A DNA stretch of 64,000 nucleotides from Curtobacterium luteum (GCF_014646995.1 NZ_BMOI01000002.1:124496-188495); one strand, 5' to 3'. Numbered from the stretch's first letter, positions 9,419-18,049 are shown. Notes: generated by a model from the letters alone, not told the origin. A program made the numbers and translations.

Positions 9419-9597
9419 CGGACGCCCCCGCTGCGGACGGCTCGGGCCGTTCGGCAGCCCGGGAGGCTGGTGGCAGCCCGCGTCGCGTCGGGACGCCGGG
9501 TCCTGTGGTCGGCTCGCGTCATCGCGTGCTCCTCGTGGTTCGCTCCGTTGCGTCGGTCCGTCGGGAGGCGGACCGGCACCACTCAGCGTGGTGCAAG

Positions 9598-9628
9598 GCA
9601 GAAATTATGTGCGTGACGAAATTTCTGC
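9598..9628. promoter_or_regulatory. Candidate operator: GCAGAAATT inverted repeat
   Basis: GCAGAAATT (9598-9606) and AATTTCTGC (9620-9628) form perfect 9-bp inverted arms with a 13-nt gap. They lie between the divergent DUF2291 and dehydrogenase genes, in an island much richer in A/T than its surroundings. A further GCAGAAAT occurs at 9675-9682. Likely the binding site of the local SorC regulator (inference). Confidence 0.55.
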
Positions 9629-9689
9629 AAGTGGACGCGCCGAAATCGTTGCGTTCGGACACGGTGACCCGTCGGCAGAAATCTTGTTC

Positions 9690-9717
9690 TTGACTTTTGT
9701 TCCGTGTCGCGTAGTGT
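9690..9717 (+). promoter_or_regulatory. Promoter of the polyol dehydrogenase gene
   Basis: TTGACT (9690-9695), a 16-nt spacer and TAGTGT (9712-9717) make a good sigma-70-like promoter 48 bp before the ATG. The preceding TTGTTCTTGAC resembles the block upstream of the MFS operon at 1161-1184, so both may be controlled together. The rest of 9419-9597 shows no gene. Confidence 0.6.
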
Positions 9718-9765
9718 CGCCCTCGCCGCGATGACGCGGCGAGACCACGACCCCTGGAGATCCTC

Positions 9766-10896
9766 ATGTCCACGACGACCGAGACCCCCACGAGCAGCGG
9801 CTCCGCGACCATCCCGGCGACCATGCGCGCCGTCGTGGTCCACGGCCCCGGTGACTACCGGCTCGAGGAGCGCCCCGTCCCGACGCCCGGACCCGGCGAA
9901 CTGCTCCTCCGTACCGACGCGGTCGGCATCTGTGCGTCGGACCTGAAGTGCTACCACGGCGCAGCGAAGTTCTGGGGTGACGAGAACCGACCGGCGTGGG
10001 CCGAGACCGACCGGATCCCCGGGCACGAGTTCGTCGGCACGATCGTCGCCGGTGACGAGGACGCCCTCGCCAAGCGCAAGGTGTCGCTCGGCGACCGCAT
10101 CGCCTGTGAGCAGATCGTGCCGTGCTGGGAGTGCCGCTACTGCCTCGAGGGCATCTACTGGATGTGCAACGTCCACGACATGTTCGGCTTCAAGGGCTAC
10201 GACGGCGCGATGGCCGAGTACGTCCTCGTACCGACCAAGGCCCTCACGCACCCGGTGTCGAGCGACCTGCCCGGCCAGGTCGCCGCGTTCGCCGAGCCGC
10301 TGTCCTGCGCCTTCCACGCGGTCGAGCGAGGCGACATCAAGTTCGGTGACACGGTCGTCATCGCCGGCGCGGGCCCGATCGGCCTCTCCGCGATCGCCGG
10401 CACCCGCCAGAAGAACCCCCTCCGGATCATCGCCCTCGACGTGGTGCCGGAGAAGCTCGAGCTCGCCCGCAAGGTCGGCGCGGACATCGTGATCAACATC
10501 GCCGAGGAGGACGCCGTCGCCCGCGTCAAGGAGCTCACCGACGGGTACGGCGCCGACGTCTACATCGAGGCGACCGGACACCCGTCGGCGGTGCCGCAGG
10601 GCCTCAACCTCCTCCGCAAGCTCGGCACGTTCGTCGAGTACTCGGTCTTCAAGGACAACGTGTCCGTGGACTGGTCGATCATCTCGGACGACAAGGAGCT
10701 CGACGTCCGCGGGGCGCACCTCGGGCCGCACACCTGGCCGGCAGCGATCAAGCTCCTGGAGTCGGAGACCCTGCCGATGTCGGAGATCTGCACGCACCAG
10801 TTCGCGCTGGAGGACTTCCAGCAGGCGCTCGACCTGGTCGGCGACTCGGCCGGTGCGAGCGTCAAGGTCTCGATCATCCCGTCCCGGCGCTCCTGA
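9766..10896 (+). CDS. Zinc-dependent polyol dehydrogenase, erythritol/L-threitol dehydrogenase-like
   Basis: A 376-residue medium-chain alcohol dehydrogenase. Catalytic zinc ligands are visible in GICASDLKCYHG (Cys56) and IPGHEFVG (His87, Glu88). Structural zinc cysteines lie at 120, 123, 126 and 134. The NAD(P) Rossmann motif GAGPIGLSA is at about 201-209. It resembles the family of EltD from Mycobacterium smegmatis, which oxidises erythritol and L-threitol to L-erythrulose. The product would then be the substrate of the DAK-type kinase encoded on the left. It has its own promoter. Xylitol or another polyol remains possible. Confidence 0.85.
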   Translation: MSTTTETPTSSGSATIPATMRAVVVHGPGDYRLEERPVPTPGPGELLLRTDAVGICASDLKCYHGAAKFWGDENRPAWAETDRIPGHEFVGTIVAGDEDALAKRKVSLGDRIACEQIVPCWECRYCLEGIYWMCNVHDMFGFKGYDGAMAEYVLVPTKALTHPVSSDLPGQVAAFAEPLSCAFHAVERGDIKFGDTVVIAGAGPIGLSAIAGTRQKNPLRIIALDVVPEKLELARKVGADIVINIAEEDAVARVKELTDGYGADVYIEATGHPSAVPQGLNLLRKLGTFVEYSVFKDNVSVDWSIISDDKELDVRGAHLGPHTWPAAIKLLESETLPMSEICTHQFALEDFQQALDLVGDSAGASVKVSIIPSRRS

Positions 10897-10907
10897 GCGT
10901 CGCCGGT

Positions 10908-10938
10908 GGACGGCTCCGTCAGCGGTGCGGAGCCGTCC
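10908..10938. terminator. Bidirectional terminator between dehydrogenase and FGGY kinase genes
   Basis: Perfect 11-bp arms (10908-10918, 10928-10938) with a 9-nt loop sit between the convergent genes; the right arm lies inside the end of the FGGY kinase gene. Confidence 0.7.
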
Positions 10939-12400
10939 GCCGGGCCAGTCGGTGCACGATCGCGGCCGTGGCATCGTAGAGGTCGCGGAAGTCGCGGTAC
11001 CCGGCCTCGTAGCCGCGGTGCGCCTCCGGGTCTGGGTGGATGACCCGGTCGGCCGGGTTCCACGTCGCGATGTCGACGTCGGCGACGAGCCCCGCCGCGA
11101 GGAACGCCGATCCGAAGCACGCCCCCACCGTCACGCTCGGGACGGTCTGCGGCAGTCCGGTGACGTCGGACACGATGGTCGGCCAGAGCGACCCACGGAG
11201 GCCGCCGCCCGCCCCCACGAGCTCCCGGACCTCGACGCCGGCCGCCGCGAGTGTCTCGAGGTTGTGACGGACCGCGTACGCCGTCGCCTCGAGCGCTGCC
11301 CGGTAGAGGTCGCCCCGGGTGTGTCGGACCGTCAGCCCGGCCACCACGCCGCGCGCGTGCGGATCCGCGATCGGTGTCCGTTCCCCCGCGAAGTAGGGCA
11401 GCATGAGCAGTCCGTTCGCGCCCGGACCCGAGGCCTCGGCCTCCTCGAGCATCGTCGACCAGTCGCCGTGGAAGAGCCGTCGCAGCCACTCGGTGATCGC
11501 CCCGGAGGTCGCCGTGCCACCCGCCACGCAGGCCTGTCCCGGTCGGGTCCCGACCGTCGTCCACATCCCCGGCACCGCGATCGCTCCGGTCGTCGGCGCG
11601 ATCATGAACATCGTCGTCCCGTACTGCAGGAACATGCGCCCCGGCACGGCCTCGCCGACGCTCACGCCCTCGGCCCAGGCGTCGATCGCGCCGGCGGTCA
11701 CCGGGATGCCGACCGGGAGGCCCGTGGCCGCTGCCGCCGCTGCGGTCACCGCCCCCGCCCGCTCGCCCGACCACACCAACCGCGGCATGAGCAGACCCGG
11801 CGCGAGCGCATCGCACCACTCGGGGATCCAGCGGTGCTCGTGCACGTCGTAGAGCGGGGTCGTCTGGCTCGCCGAGTGGTGGTCGAGGACGTACTCGCCG
11901 GTCAGCAGCCCGACGACCCGGGACGACGGCATCGTGAACCGCGCCGCCCGCGCCCAGGTGTCCGGCTCGTTCCGTGCGAGCCAGGCGAGCTTCACGCCCG
12001 CTGCCTGCGTGGTCAGCGCGCTGCCGCAGCGGGCCCGGACCGGATCGAGGCCACCGAGCTCGGCCGTCACCTCGTCGAGCATGTCCGCCGTACGGGTGTC
12101 CACGCCGTAGAGCACGGCAGGTCGCAACGGTCGGTCGTCGGCGTCGGTCAGCAGCACGCAGGGTCCGATCCCGCTGACCCCGACGGCCGCGACGTCGGCG
12201 TCCGGTACGGAGCGCAGCAGCTCGCGGGTGAGCTCGGCGAACTCGGCCCACCACGAGTCGCCGTCCATCTCGACGAGCCCTTGCTCCGGCCGGTCGACGT
12301 CGTGCTGTCGGCTCGACTCGGCGAGGACGGTCCCGTCGAGCCGGGCGAGCAGCGCCTTGGTGCTCGACGTGCCGATGTCCACTCCGAGCACCGCCCGCAT
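10919..12400 (-). CDS. FGGY-family carbohydrate kinase (xylulokinase-like)
   Basis: A 493-residue protein with the two-domain FGGY fold: N-terminal phosphate-binding GVDIGTSSTKALL, a hinge with GAIDAWAEG, and C-terminal ATP-binding VGAGGGLRGSLW. These enzymes phosphorylate ketoses or polyols such as xylulose, ribulose, erythritol or glycerol. ATG at 12400 follows an AAGGAGA site by four bases. It converges on the polyol dehydrogenase gene, so it probably phosphorylates a product or co-substrate of that pathway, but its exact substrate is not readable. TAGACT at 12449-12444 could be its -10 box. Confidence 0.88.
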   Translation of the reverse strand: MRAVLGVDIGTSSTKALLARLDGTVLAESSRQHDVDRPEQGLVEMDGDSWWAEFAELTRELLRSVPDADVAAVGVSGIGPCVLLTDADDRPLRPAVLYGVDTRTADMLDEVTAELGGLDPVRARCGSALTTQAAGVKLAWLARNEPDTWARAARFTMPSSRVVGLLTGEYVLDHHSASQTTPLYDVHEHRWIPEWCDALAPGLLMPRLVWSGERAGAVTAAAAAATGLPVGIPVTAGAIDAWAEGVSVGEAVPGRMFLQYGTTMFMIAPTTGAIAVPGMWTTVGTRPGQACVAGGTATSGAITEWLRRLFHGDWSTMLEEAEASGPGANGLLMLPYFAGERTPIADPHARGVVAGLTVRHTRGDLYRAALEATAYAVRHNLETLAAAGVEVRELVGAGGGLRGSLWPTIVSDVTGLPQTVPSVTVGACFGSAFLAAGLVADVDIATWNPADRVIHPDPEAHRGYEAGYRDFRDLYDATAAIVHRLARRTAPHR

Positions 12401-12570
12401 GCCGTCTCCTTCGAGGTCGCGCGCGGACCGCGTCCGCGCTCCGAGTCTAGGGAGGTCGGCGATGCCCAGCGTTCTGTCGGTTGCCGGACGTACGGTGCCC
12501 CCGTCCCGCACGCACCATCCAGCTCGTACCGCCGAGCACGCACCGCTCACACCTCTCAGGAGGGATCCCG

Positions 12571-13635
12571 ATGAAGAAGTCAGCCTGGTTGCCCGCCGTC
12601 ATCGCACCGGTCGTCGTCGCCGGCGCCGTCGCGGCGCCGATGATCGCGAACGCGGCGTCCACGCCGATCGCCGGGTCCGACCCGAGCGCCGCGGACGTGA
12701 TCGCGAGCGTCGCGCAGTCGTCCGACGCGCAGTACTCCGGCAAGGTCGAGCAGACGAGCGACCTCGGCTTGCCCGAGCTCCCGTCCGGTTCCGGTGGTTC
12801 GTCGTTGCAGGGTGACGCGTCGGATGCGCTGAGCATGCTCACGACGTCGCACACCGCTCGGCTCTACGTCGACGGAGCCGACAAGCAGCGCGTGCAGGTC
12901 ACGACGCAGCTGGCCGAGCAGGACCTCGTGCGCAACGGCTCGGACGTCTGGACGTGGGACTCGAAGCAGCGCGAGGCGACGCACGTGACCTTGCCCGCGA
13001 AGGCATCGACGCAGCAGGACGGCACCGCGACACCGGCCGACCTCGCCCGGCGTGCCATCGACGCGATCACCCCGAGCACGACGGTCTCCAAGCCGACGAG
13101 CACCTCGGTCGCCGGGCACGACGCCTGGTCGGTCACCCTCTCGCCGAAGTCGTCCGACACCCTCGTCGGGTCGGTTCAGCTCGCGGTCGACCAGCAGACC
13201 GGACTCCCGCTGCGGGTCACCGTCGCCGCGAAGGGGCAGTCGACGCCGGCGTTCCAGGTCGGCTTCACGAGCCTCGACTACGGCGCTCCGGCCGCCCGCC
13301 TGTTCGACTTCACGCCGCCGAGCGGTGCCGATGTGCACACGAAGGACCTGTCCGGAACGGCACGTGGCGACGGCGACCACCGCGGACACGACGGCGCCGG
13401 TGCGGGTGTCGTGACGACGGGTTCCGGGTGGGACACCGTCGCCGAGCTCCCCGCGGGCACGGCGGACACGTCCTCGCTCGGTGCTGACGCGGACGGGCTG
13501 CTCGACCAGCTCACCCGCCCGGTCGACGGCGGTCGCGCGGTGCAGACGTCCCTGGTGTCGGTGTACCTGACCGCCGACGGACGGGTGCTCGCCGGGGCCG
13601 TGCCGGTCTCCGCCCTCGTGGCCGCGGCCAAGTGA
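12571..13635 (+). CDS. Secreted LolA/RseB-like protein ahead of an ABC transporter
   Basis: A 354-residue protein with a Sec signal peptide (MKKSAWLPAVIAPVVVAGAV, cleavage near ANA-AS at 28) followed by a LolA-like beta domain: GSDVWTWDSKQREATHV, then SVQLAVDQQTGLPLRVTV and FDFTPPSGADVH. In actinobacteria such proteins occur beside ABC-2 transporters and may bind a lipid or peptide outside the membrane; the ligand is unknown. A clear AGGAGGG site precedes the ATG. Its stop overlaps the GTG start of the ATPase gene (GTGA), so the three genes form one operon. Confidence 0.8.
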   Translation: MKKSAWLPAVIAPVVVAGAVAAPMIANAASTPIAGSDPSAADVIASVAQSSDAQYSGKVEQTSDLGLPELPSGSGGSSLQGDASDALSMLTTSHTARLYVDGADKQRVQVTTQLAEQDLVRNGSDVWTWDSKQREATHVTLPAKASTQQDGTATPADLARRAIDAITPSTTVSKPTSTSVAGHDAWSVTLSPKSSDTLVGSVQLAVDQQTGLPLRVTVAAKGQSTPAFQVGFTSLDYGAPAARLFDFTPPSGADVHTKDLSGTARGDGDHRGHDGAGAGVVTTGSGWDTVAELPAGTADTSSLGADADGLLDQLTRPVDGGRAVQTSLVSVYLTADGRVLAGAVPVSALVAAAK

Positions 13636-14588
13636 CGGACGCTGCTGCTCCGGACGGGTACGCGATCCGCACCGATGGCCTGCGGAAGGTGTTCCGGAAG
13701 CAGCACGCGGTGAAGGGGATCGACCTCGAGGTCCCCCGCGGCTCGGTGTACGGGTTCCTCGGCCCGAACGGCTCGGGCAAGACGACGACGATCCGGATGC
13801 TGCTCGGGCTCTCCAGCGCGACCGGCGGGTCGGTCGAACTGCTCGGGCGTCGGGTGCCCGAGGCCCTGCTCGAGGTACTCCCCCGCGTCGGGGCGCTCGT
13901 CGAGGGTCCGGCCTCCTACCCGTACCTGTCCGGCCGCGCGAACCTCGCGCGGTTCGACGCCGCCGACCCGACCACGGACCCCCGGACCCGGGCCGACCGC
14001 GTCGCGTCGGCGCTCGACCGGGTCGGGTTGTCCCACGCGGCCGACAAGAAGGCGCACGCGTACTCGCTCGGCATGAAGCAGCGCCTCGGCCTCGCGAACG
14101 CCCTGCTCAGCCCGCGCGACCTGCTCGTGCTCGACGAGCCGACGAACGGCCTCGACCCGCAGGGCACGCGCGAGGTCCGGAACCTCATCCGCTCCCTCGC
14201 CGACGACGGGACGACGGTCTTCGTTTCGAGCCACCTGCTCGCTGAGATCGAACAGGTGTGCACGCACGCCGGGGTCATGCGCGCCGGGGAGCTCGTCGCG
14301 CAGGGGTCCCTCGACGAGCTGCGCTCGGCCGGCGTCCGCACGCTGACGGTCCGGACGCCCGACGTCGGCCAGGCCGGCTCCGTCCTCACCCGGCTCGGCC
14401 TGACACCGCGCCACGAGGGCGGCGCGGACGTCCTCGTGGCGGAGCTGCCCTCGGCCGTGCTCGCCGAGGACGTCACCGCGGAGCTCGTCCGGGCCGACGT
14501 CCGCGTCCGCGGCATCACCGTCGGCGGCGGCACCCTCGAGGACCGCTTCGTCGCGCTCACCGGGGAGGGCTTCGATGTCGCTGCCTGA
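13632..14588 (+). CDS. ABC transporter ATP-binding protein (ABC-2 type exporter)
   Basis: A 318-residue ATPase with Walker A GPNGSGKTT (44-52), signature SLGMKQRLGLANALL, Walker B LLVLDEPTNGLDP and the switch histidine in VFVSSHLLAEI. The C-terminal extension of about 90 residues is typical of drug or lipid exporter ATPases of the CcmA/NatA kind. The GTG start at 13632 overlaps the upstream stop, and the 3' end overlaps the permease start by 14 bp. Inferred to energise the permease encoded next, perhaps together with the LolA-like protein. Confidence 0.93.
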   Translation: MTDAAAPDGYAIRTDGLRKVFRKQHAVKGIDLEVPRGSVYGFLGPNGSGKTTTIRMLLGLSSATGGSVELLGRRVPEALLEVLPRVGALVEGPASYPYLSGRANLARFDAADPTTDPRTRADRVASALDRVGLSHAADKKAHAYSLGMKQRLGLANALLSPRDLLVLDEPTNGLDPQGTREVRNLIRSLADDGTTVFVSSHLLAEIEQVCTHAGVMRAGELVAQGSLDELRSAGVRTLTVRTPDVGQAGSVLTRLGLTPRHEGGADVLVAELPSAVLAEDVTAELVRADVRVRGITVGGGTLEDRFVALTGEGFDVAA

Positions 14589-15460
14589 CGTCTCGTCCGG
14601 CCCGGACGTCGAGCGGGCGGGCACCGGCCGTGCAGCGGCCACCCGTCGTCGCCCGTTCGCCCTGCTTGGCTCCGAACTCGGACTGCTGTTCCGCCGCCGT
14701 CGCACCTGGGCGATGCTCGGCGCGCTCGCGCTCGTCCCGATCCTCATCGCGATCGCCGTCCGGGCCACGACAGGGCCCTGACCGCGGCGGGCCGGCGTTC
14801 CTCGGCGACATCACGAACAACGGCCTCTTCGTGGCGTTCACCGCGCTGACCGTCTCGATCCCCCTGTTCTTGCCGCTGACGATCGGGGTGGTGTCGGGCG
14901 ACACGGTCGCCGGCGAGGCGAGCCACGGGACGATCCGCTACCTGCTCGTCGCTCCGACCGGCCGCCTGCGGTTCGTCCTCGTGAAGTACGTCGGCACGGT
15001 GGCGTTCGCCCTCGCCGCGACGCTCCTCATCGTCCTCGTCGGAGCGGCGATCGGGGCGCTGCTGTTCCCGATCGGCCCGGTGACCCTGCTGTCGGGCACC
15101 CAGGTCGGCGGGTGGTCGTACGCGGGCCGGGCGCTGTTGCTCGCGCTGTACGTCGCGATGTCGATGCTCGGGCTGTCGGCGATCGGGCTGTTCACCTCGA
15201 CGCTGACGAACGTCCCGGTCGGGGCGATGGCCGCGACGGTCGTGCTCGCCGGGGCGTCGCAGGTGCTCGACCAGCTCCCGCAGCTCGACTGGCTGCACCC
15301 GTACCTGTTCTCGCACCAGTGGCTCGGCTTCGGCGACCTGCTGCGGGACCCGATCTCGTTCGACTCGTTCGGCGCGAACGCGCTGCTGCAGCTCGGGTAC
15401 GTCGTCGTGTTCGGCGCGCTGGCGTACAGCCGGTTCGCGACGAAGGACGTGCTCAGCTAG
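14575..15460 (+). CDS. ABC-2 type transporter permease, reading frame interrupted at a CCC-TGA site (+1 shift needed)
   Basis: The first 68 residues (from ATG 14575, including the first membrane helix AMLGALALVPILIAIAV) end at TGA 14779-14781. The rest of a typical permease, from DRGGPAFLGDITNNG onward with five further helices, continues in the +1 frame to 15460. Together they give a normal protein of about 294 residues. The join is GGG CCC TGA C, where a +1 slip of Pro-tRNA from CCC to CCT would read through exactly. So it is either a programmed frameshift, a one-base insertion that breaks the gene, or a sequencing error in GGGCCC. The start overlaps the ATPase gene. Confidence 0.75.
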
Positions 15461-15475
15461 TCGCCGAGCACGTCC
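15445..15475. terminator. Bidirectional terminator overlapping the permease stop
   Basis: 10-bp perfect arms (15445-15454 and 15466-15475) flank an 11-nt loop that includes the TAG stop of the permease gene. The convergent oxidoreductase gene ends just beyond. Confidence 0.65.
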
Positions 15476-15488
15476 TCCGCGAAGGGGT

Positions 15489-16517
15489 TCAGCCGGCGTC
15501 GGCGGTCTGGGGCCGGCGGACCGGATCGCGCAGGTCACGGTTCTTCTCGGACCGGTACCAGTCCATCCGCGCACCCGTCTCGACGGTCTGCATCCCGATG
15601 ACGACCTTGCCCCGGGACTGCATCTGCGCGAGGTCCTCGTACGCGTCCACGATGTACTCGAACGGGTAGAAGCCGGAGATGAGCACCTGCACCCGGCGGT
15701 CCTGTACGGCCTTCGTGAGCATCGTGAGCAGCTCGCGGGCCTCGTCGTCCTCGGCGGGGGCGCGGAGGAACCGGAGTTCGACGTCGCGACGCTCTTCCGA
15801 CGACACGAACCGGTCGGCGGGGATGCCCAGGCGTTCGGAGAGGTGCTCGGCATCGGACTCGCCGTGGTTGTCGATGAACGCGGTGATCTCCCGACCGTCC
15901 GCGATCTCGCGGATGCGCTGTTCCTCGCCCTCGCCGTACACGACCGGCAGTGTGCCGATCTGGCGGAGGTAGTCGTGGTTCCGGGCGCTGCCGAGGGCGA
16001 TCACCGTGGCTCCCGCGTCGTGGGCGAGCTGGCACTGGATGTGACCGACCCCGCCCGCTGCGGCGCTGATCACCACCGTGTCCTGCGGGCCGAGCCGCAG
16101 TCCGCGCACGATCGTCGCCGCGGTGCAGCCGGCGAGGTAGAGCCCTCCGGCGACCTCCCACCCGACGAGCTCCGGCTTCTTGATCACCGCACCGCGAGGG
16201 ACCCTGACCCAGTTCGCGTGCGCGCCGCCGGTCGGGGCGTGGCCGAGGACCTCGTCGCCCACGCGGAGGTCCTTCACGCCCTCACCCCGGGCACGGACGA
16301 TGCCAGCGAAGTCGACGCCCTGGTGGGCGGGGAAGTCGAGGTCGATGAACTCACGCAACTTGCCTTCACGGAGGAACCGCTCGATGTGGTTCAGCCCGGC
16401 GGCCACCACCTCGACGACGATCTCGCCGGGACCGGCGTCCGGTCGTTCCTGCGGGACCAGTTGGACCACGTCGAACCCGCCGTAGCGGTCGTACTGCACT
16501 GCGTTGCCGTGTCGCAT
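15489..16517 (-). CDS. Zinc-type NADP-dependent alcohol dehydrogenase/quinone oxidoreductase
   Basis: A 342-residue medium-chain dehydrogenase/reductase without zinc-ligand cysteines, so it belongs to the quinone reductase branch. It shows an N-terminal GroES-like domain (GLNHIERFLREGKLREF, HQGVDFAGIV) and a nucleotide fold with SAAAGGVGHIQCQLA. The family reduces quinones or enones with NADPH in the cytoplasm. ATG at 16517 follows AAGGAG by six bases. It stands alone, converging with the ABC genes. The substrate is unknown. Confidence 0.87.
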   Translation of the reverse strand: MRHGNAVQYDRYGGFDVVQLVPQERPDAGPGEIVVEVVAAGLNHIERFLREGKLREFIDLDFPAHQGVDFAGIVRARGEGVKDLRVGDEVLGHAPTGGAHANWVRVPRGAVIKKPELVGWEVAGGLYLAGCTAATIVRGLRLGPQDTVVISAAAGGVGHIQCQLAHDAGATVIALGSARNHDYLRQIGTLPVVYGEGEEQRIREIADGREITAFIDNHGESDAEHLSERLGIPADRFVSSEERRDVELRFLRAPAEDDEARELLTMLTKAVQDRRVQVLISGFYPFEYIVDAYEDLAQMQSRGKVVIGMQTVETGARMDWYRSEKNRDLRDPVRRPQTADAG

Positions 16518-16602
16518 GGCGCGCTCCTTCGAAGACGTTCTGCCTCTCGTCTACTCGTGCGGGCCGGGTGGTGTCCGCACGACCGGGGGACTTCCCACCC
16601 GC

Positions 16603-16644
16603 GGACGGGAGGCGCGTGGCGGCGCCGCCACGCGCCTCCCGTCC
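16603..16644. repeat. Intergenic 21-bp perfect palindrome, GGACGGGAGGCGCG family copy 1
   Basis: Two perfect 21-bp arms (16603-16623, 16624-16644) meet with no spacer. The outer arm GACGGGAGGCGCG recurs as a palindrome at 20618-20663 and as single variant arms near 45622-45634 and 53494-53509. It lies between two leftward genes and may also end transcription of the phosphoesterase gene. Confidence 0.75.
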
Positions 16645-16661
16645 GGTCCGGGACGCACCGG

Positions 16662-17573
16662 TCAACCGGCCGCGTCGATGATCCGCGTCACCGCGTCGGC
16701 ACCGAGGTGGAACGCGAGCGGATCGGTGTCCGGCCGCGGGACCCGCACCGGCGACGACCACACCGACCCGTCCGCCGCGAGGTCGACCACGAGGTACCCC
16801 GCATCGATGTGCGCCGACTCCTCGTCGTACGCACCGACCACGTCGGTGTCGTTCGCCACCCCCGGGGCCACGAGCACCGGTACCCCGGCGATGGAGCCGG
16901 CCGAGTGGTGGTGGTGGTGGCCGCCGAGGACCAAGCGGACGTCCGTCCCGCGGATCGCGTCCGCGAACGCCTCGGCGTTCCGGAGCCGCAGGGCCTCGTG
17001 CAGTGCGGTCGGGGCCGGCAGCGGCGGGTGGTGCAGCACGACCACGGAGCCGCCGTCCGACGGCTCCCCGTCGGACAGGGCACGCCGCAGCCGGTCGAGG
17101 GCCTCGTCCGCGATCAGCCCGTACCCGGAGCCGGGGACGCTCGTGTCGACCGTCACGACCCGACGCCCGGCGACGACGGACTGCCCGGACACCGGGACCG
17201 AGGGCGGGAGGTACTCGAGGGTGTGCGCGAGTGGACGACCGCCCTCGCCGAGGACGTGCCCGTTCGCGAGCACCTGCCGGAAGCCTTCCCGCAGGTCGTG
17301 GTTGCCCGGGACGGTGACGAGCGCGGCAGCGTGCCGCTCGGCCCACCCGCCGACGCGCTCGCGCAGGCGCGTGTACGAGGCCGGGGTGCCGTCCTCGGAG
17401 ACGTCGCCCGACACCACGACGAGCCCGACGTCCGGCACGCCCTCGGCGGACGCGAGCACGGCGTCGAGGGCCGCGGTCGTGTCGGTCGAGCCCTGGTGGA
17501 GGGCGCCGTCACCGGTGAGGTGGGTGTCGGACAGGTGGAGGATGCGGAGCGATCCGGGCGCGAGCGGCTGCAT
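16662..17573 (-). CDS. Calcineurin-like metallophosphoesterase (CpdA type)
   Basis: A 303-residue protein with the full set of metal-binding motifs: LHLSDTHLTG, VVSGDVSEDG, VPGNHDLREG, VVLHHPPLP and the histidine run GGHHHHHS. The layout is that of class III cyclic-nucleotide phosphodiesterases (CpdA/Icc), so hydrolysis of a phosphodiester such as cAMP is likely but unproven. ATG at 17573 is preferred over a GTG at 17603 because TAGCGT (17586-17581) lies seven bases upstream, as for a leaderless transcript. No signal peptide; cytoplasmic. Confidence 0.87.
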   Translation of the reverse strand: MQPLAPGSLRILHLSDTHLTGDGALHQGSTDTTAALDAVLASAEGVPDVGLVVVSGDVSEDGTPASYTRLRERVGGWAERHAAALVTVPGNHDLREGFRQVLANGHVLGEGGRPLAHTLEYLPPSVPVSGQSVVAGRRVVTVDTSVPGSGYGLIADEALDRLRRALSDGEPSDGGSVVVLHHPPLPAPTALHEALRLRNAEAFADAIRGTDVRLVLGGHHHHHSAGSIAGVPVLVAPGVANDTDVVGAYDEESAHIDAGYLVVDLAADGSVWSSPVRVPRPDTDPLAFHLGADAVTRIIDAAG

Positions 17574-17644
17574 GGCGGTCACGCTAGTCGGCGGGTCGAT
17601 CACCCTGCTGTGCGCTCGTGACGCACTCCCCCGGAGGCCTGGCG

Positions 17645-18049
17645 TCAGTCATCGAGCGCGGCGAGTTGGTCCTCGAGGTTGAAGACCTCCGGCAGCACCC
17701 GGGCGGTCTGGTCCGCTCGGCCTGTGGCACCGTCGAAGAGGCCCTGCATGTGCGCCTCCCACGTCGCGGCGACCTCGGAGGCGGCGAGCGCGGCATCGGC
17801 GTCGGCCACCGAGTCCGTCTCGTAGTACCCGATGAGGAGGCCGTCGTCGTCGAGGAACAGCGAGTAGTTCCGTCGTCCCGCCGCGGCGATCGTCCGGAGC
17901 ATCGCCGGCCACACGGCCGCGTGCTGCGTGCGGTAGACGTCGAGGTGCTCCGTCGCCACCTGCAGACGGAAGCAGACCCGCACCACGCGATCAGGGCCTC
18001 CCGTCCGACCCGCCGGGAGGCGCGGCCCACGCTGGTCCGTGTCGGTCAC
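17645..18049 (-). CDS. rhaM: L-rhamnose mutarotase
   Basis: A 134-residue protein of the RhaM family: VCFRLQV near residue 25, the HAAVWPAML segment with the catalytic histidine, RNYSLFLDDDG and LIGYYET. It interconverts alpha and beta anomers of L-rhamnose, supplying the form used by rhamnose isomerase. Enterobacterial RhaM is about 104 residues; the extra 20 or so N-terminal residues here are low-complexity and may reflect a start further in. GTG at 18049 overlaps the upstream permease stop (GTGA), so it is co-transcribed with the permease. Confidence 0.88.
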   Translation of the reverse strand: MTDTDQRGPRLPAGRTGGPDRVVRVCFRLQVATEHLDVYRTQHAAVWPAMLRTIAAAGRRNYSLFLDDDGLLIGYYETDSVADADAALAASEVAATWEAHMQGLFDGATGRADQTARVLPEVFNLEDQLAALDD

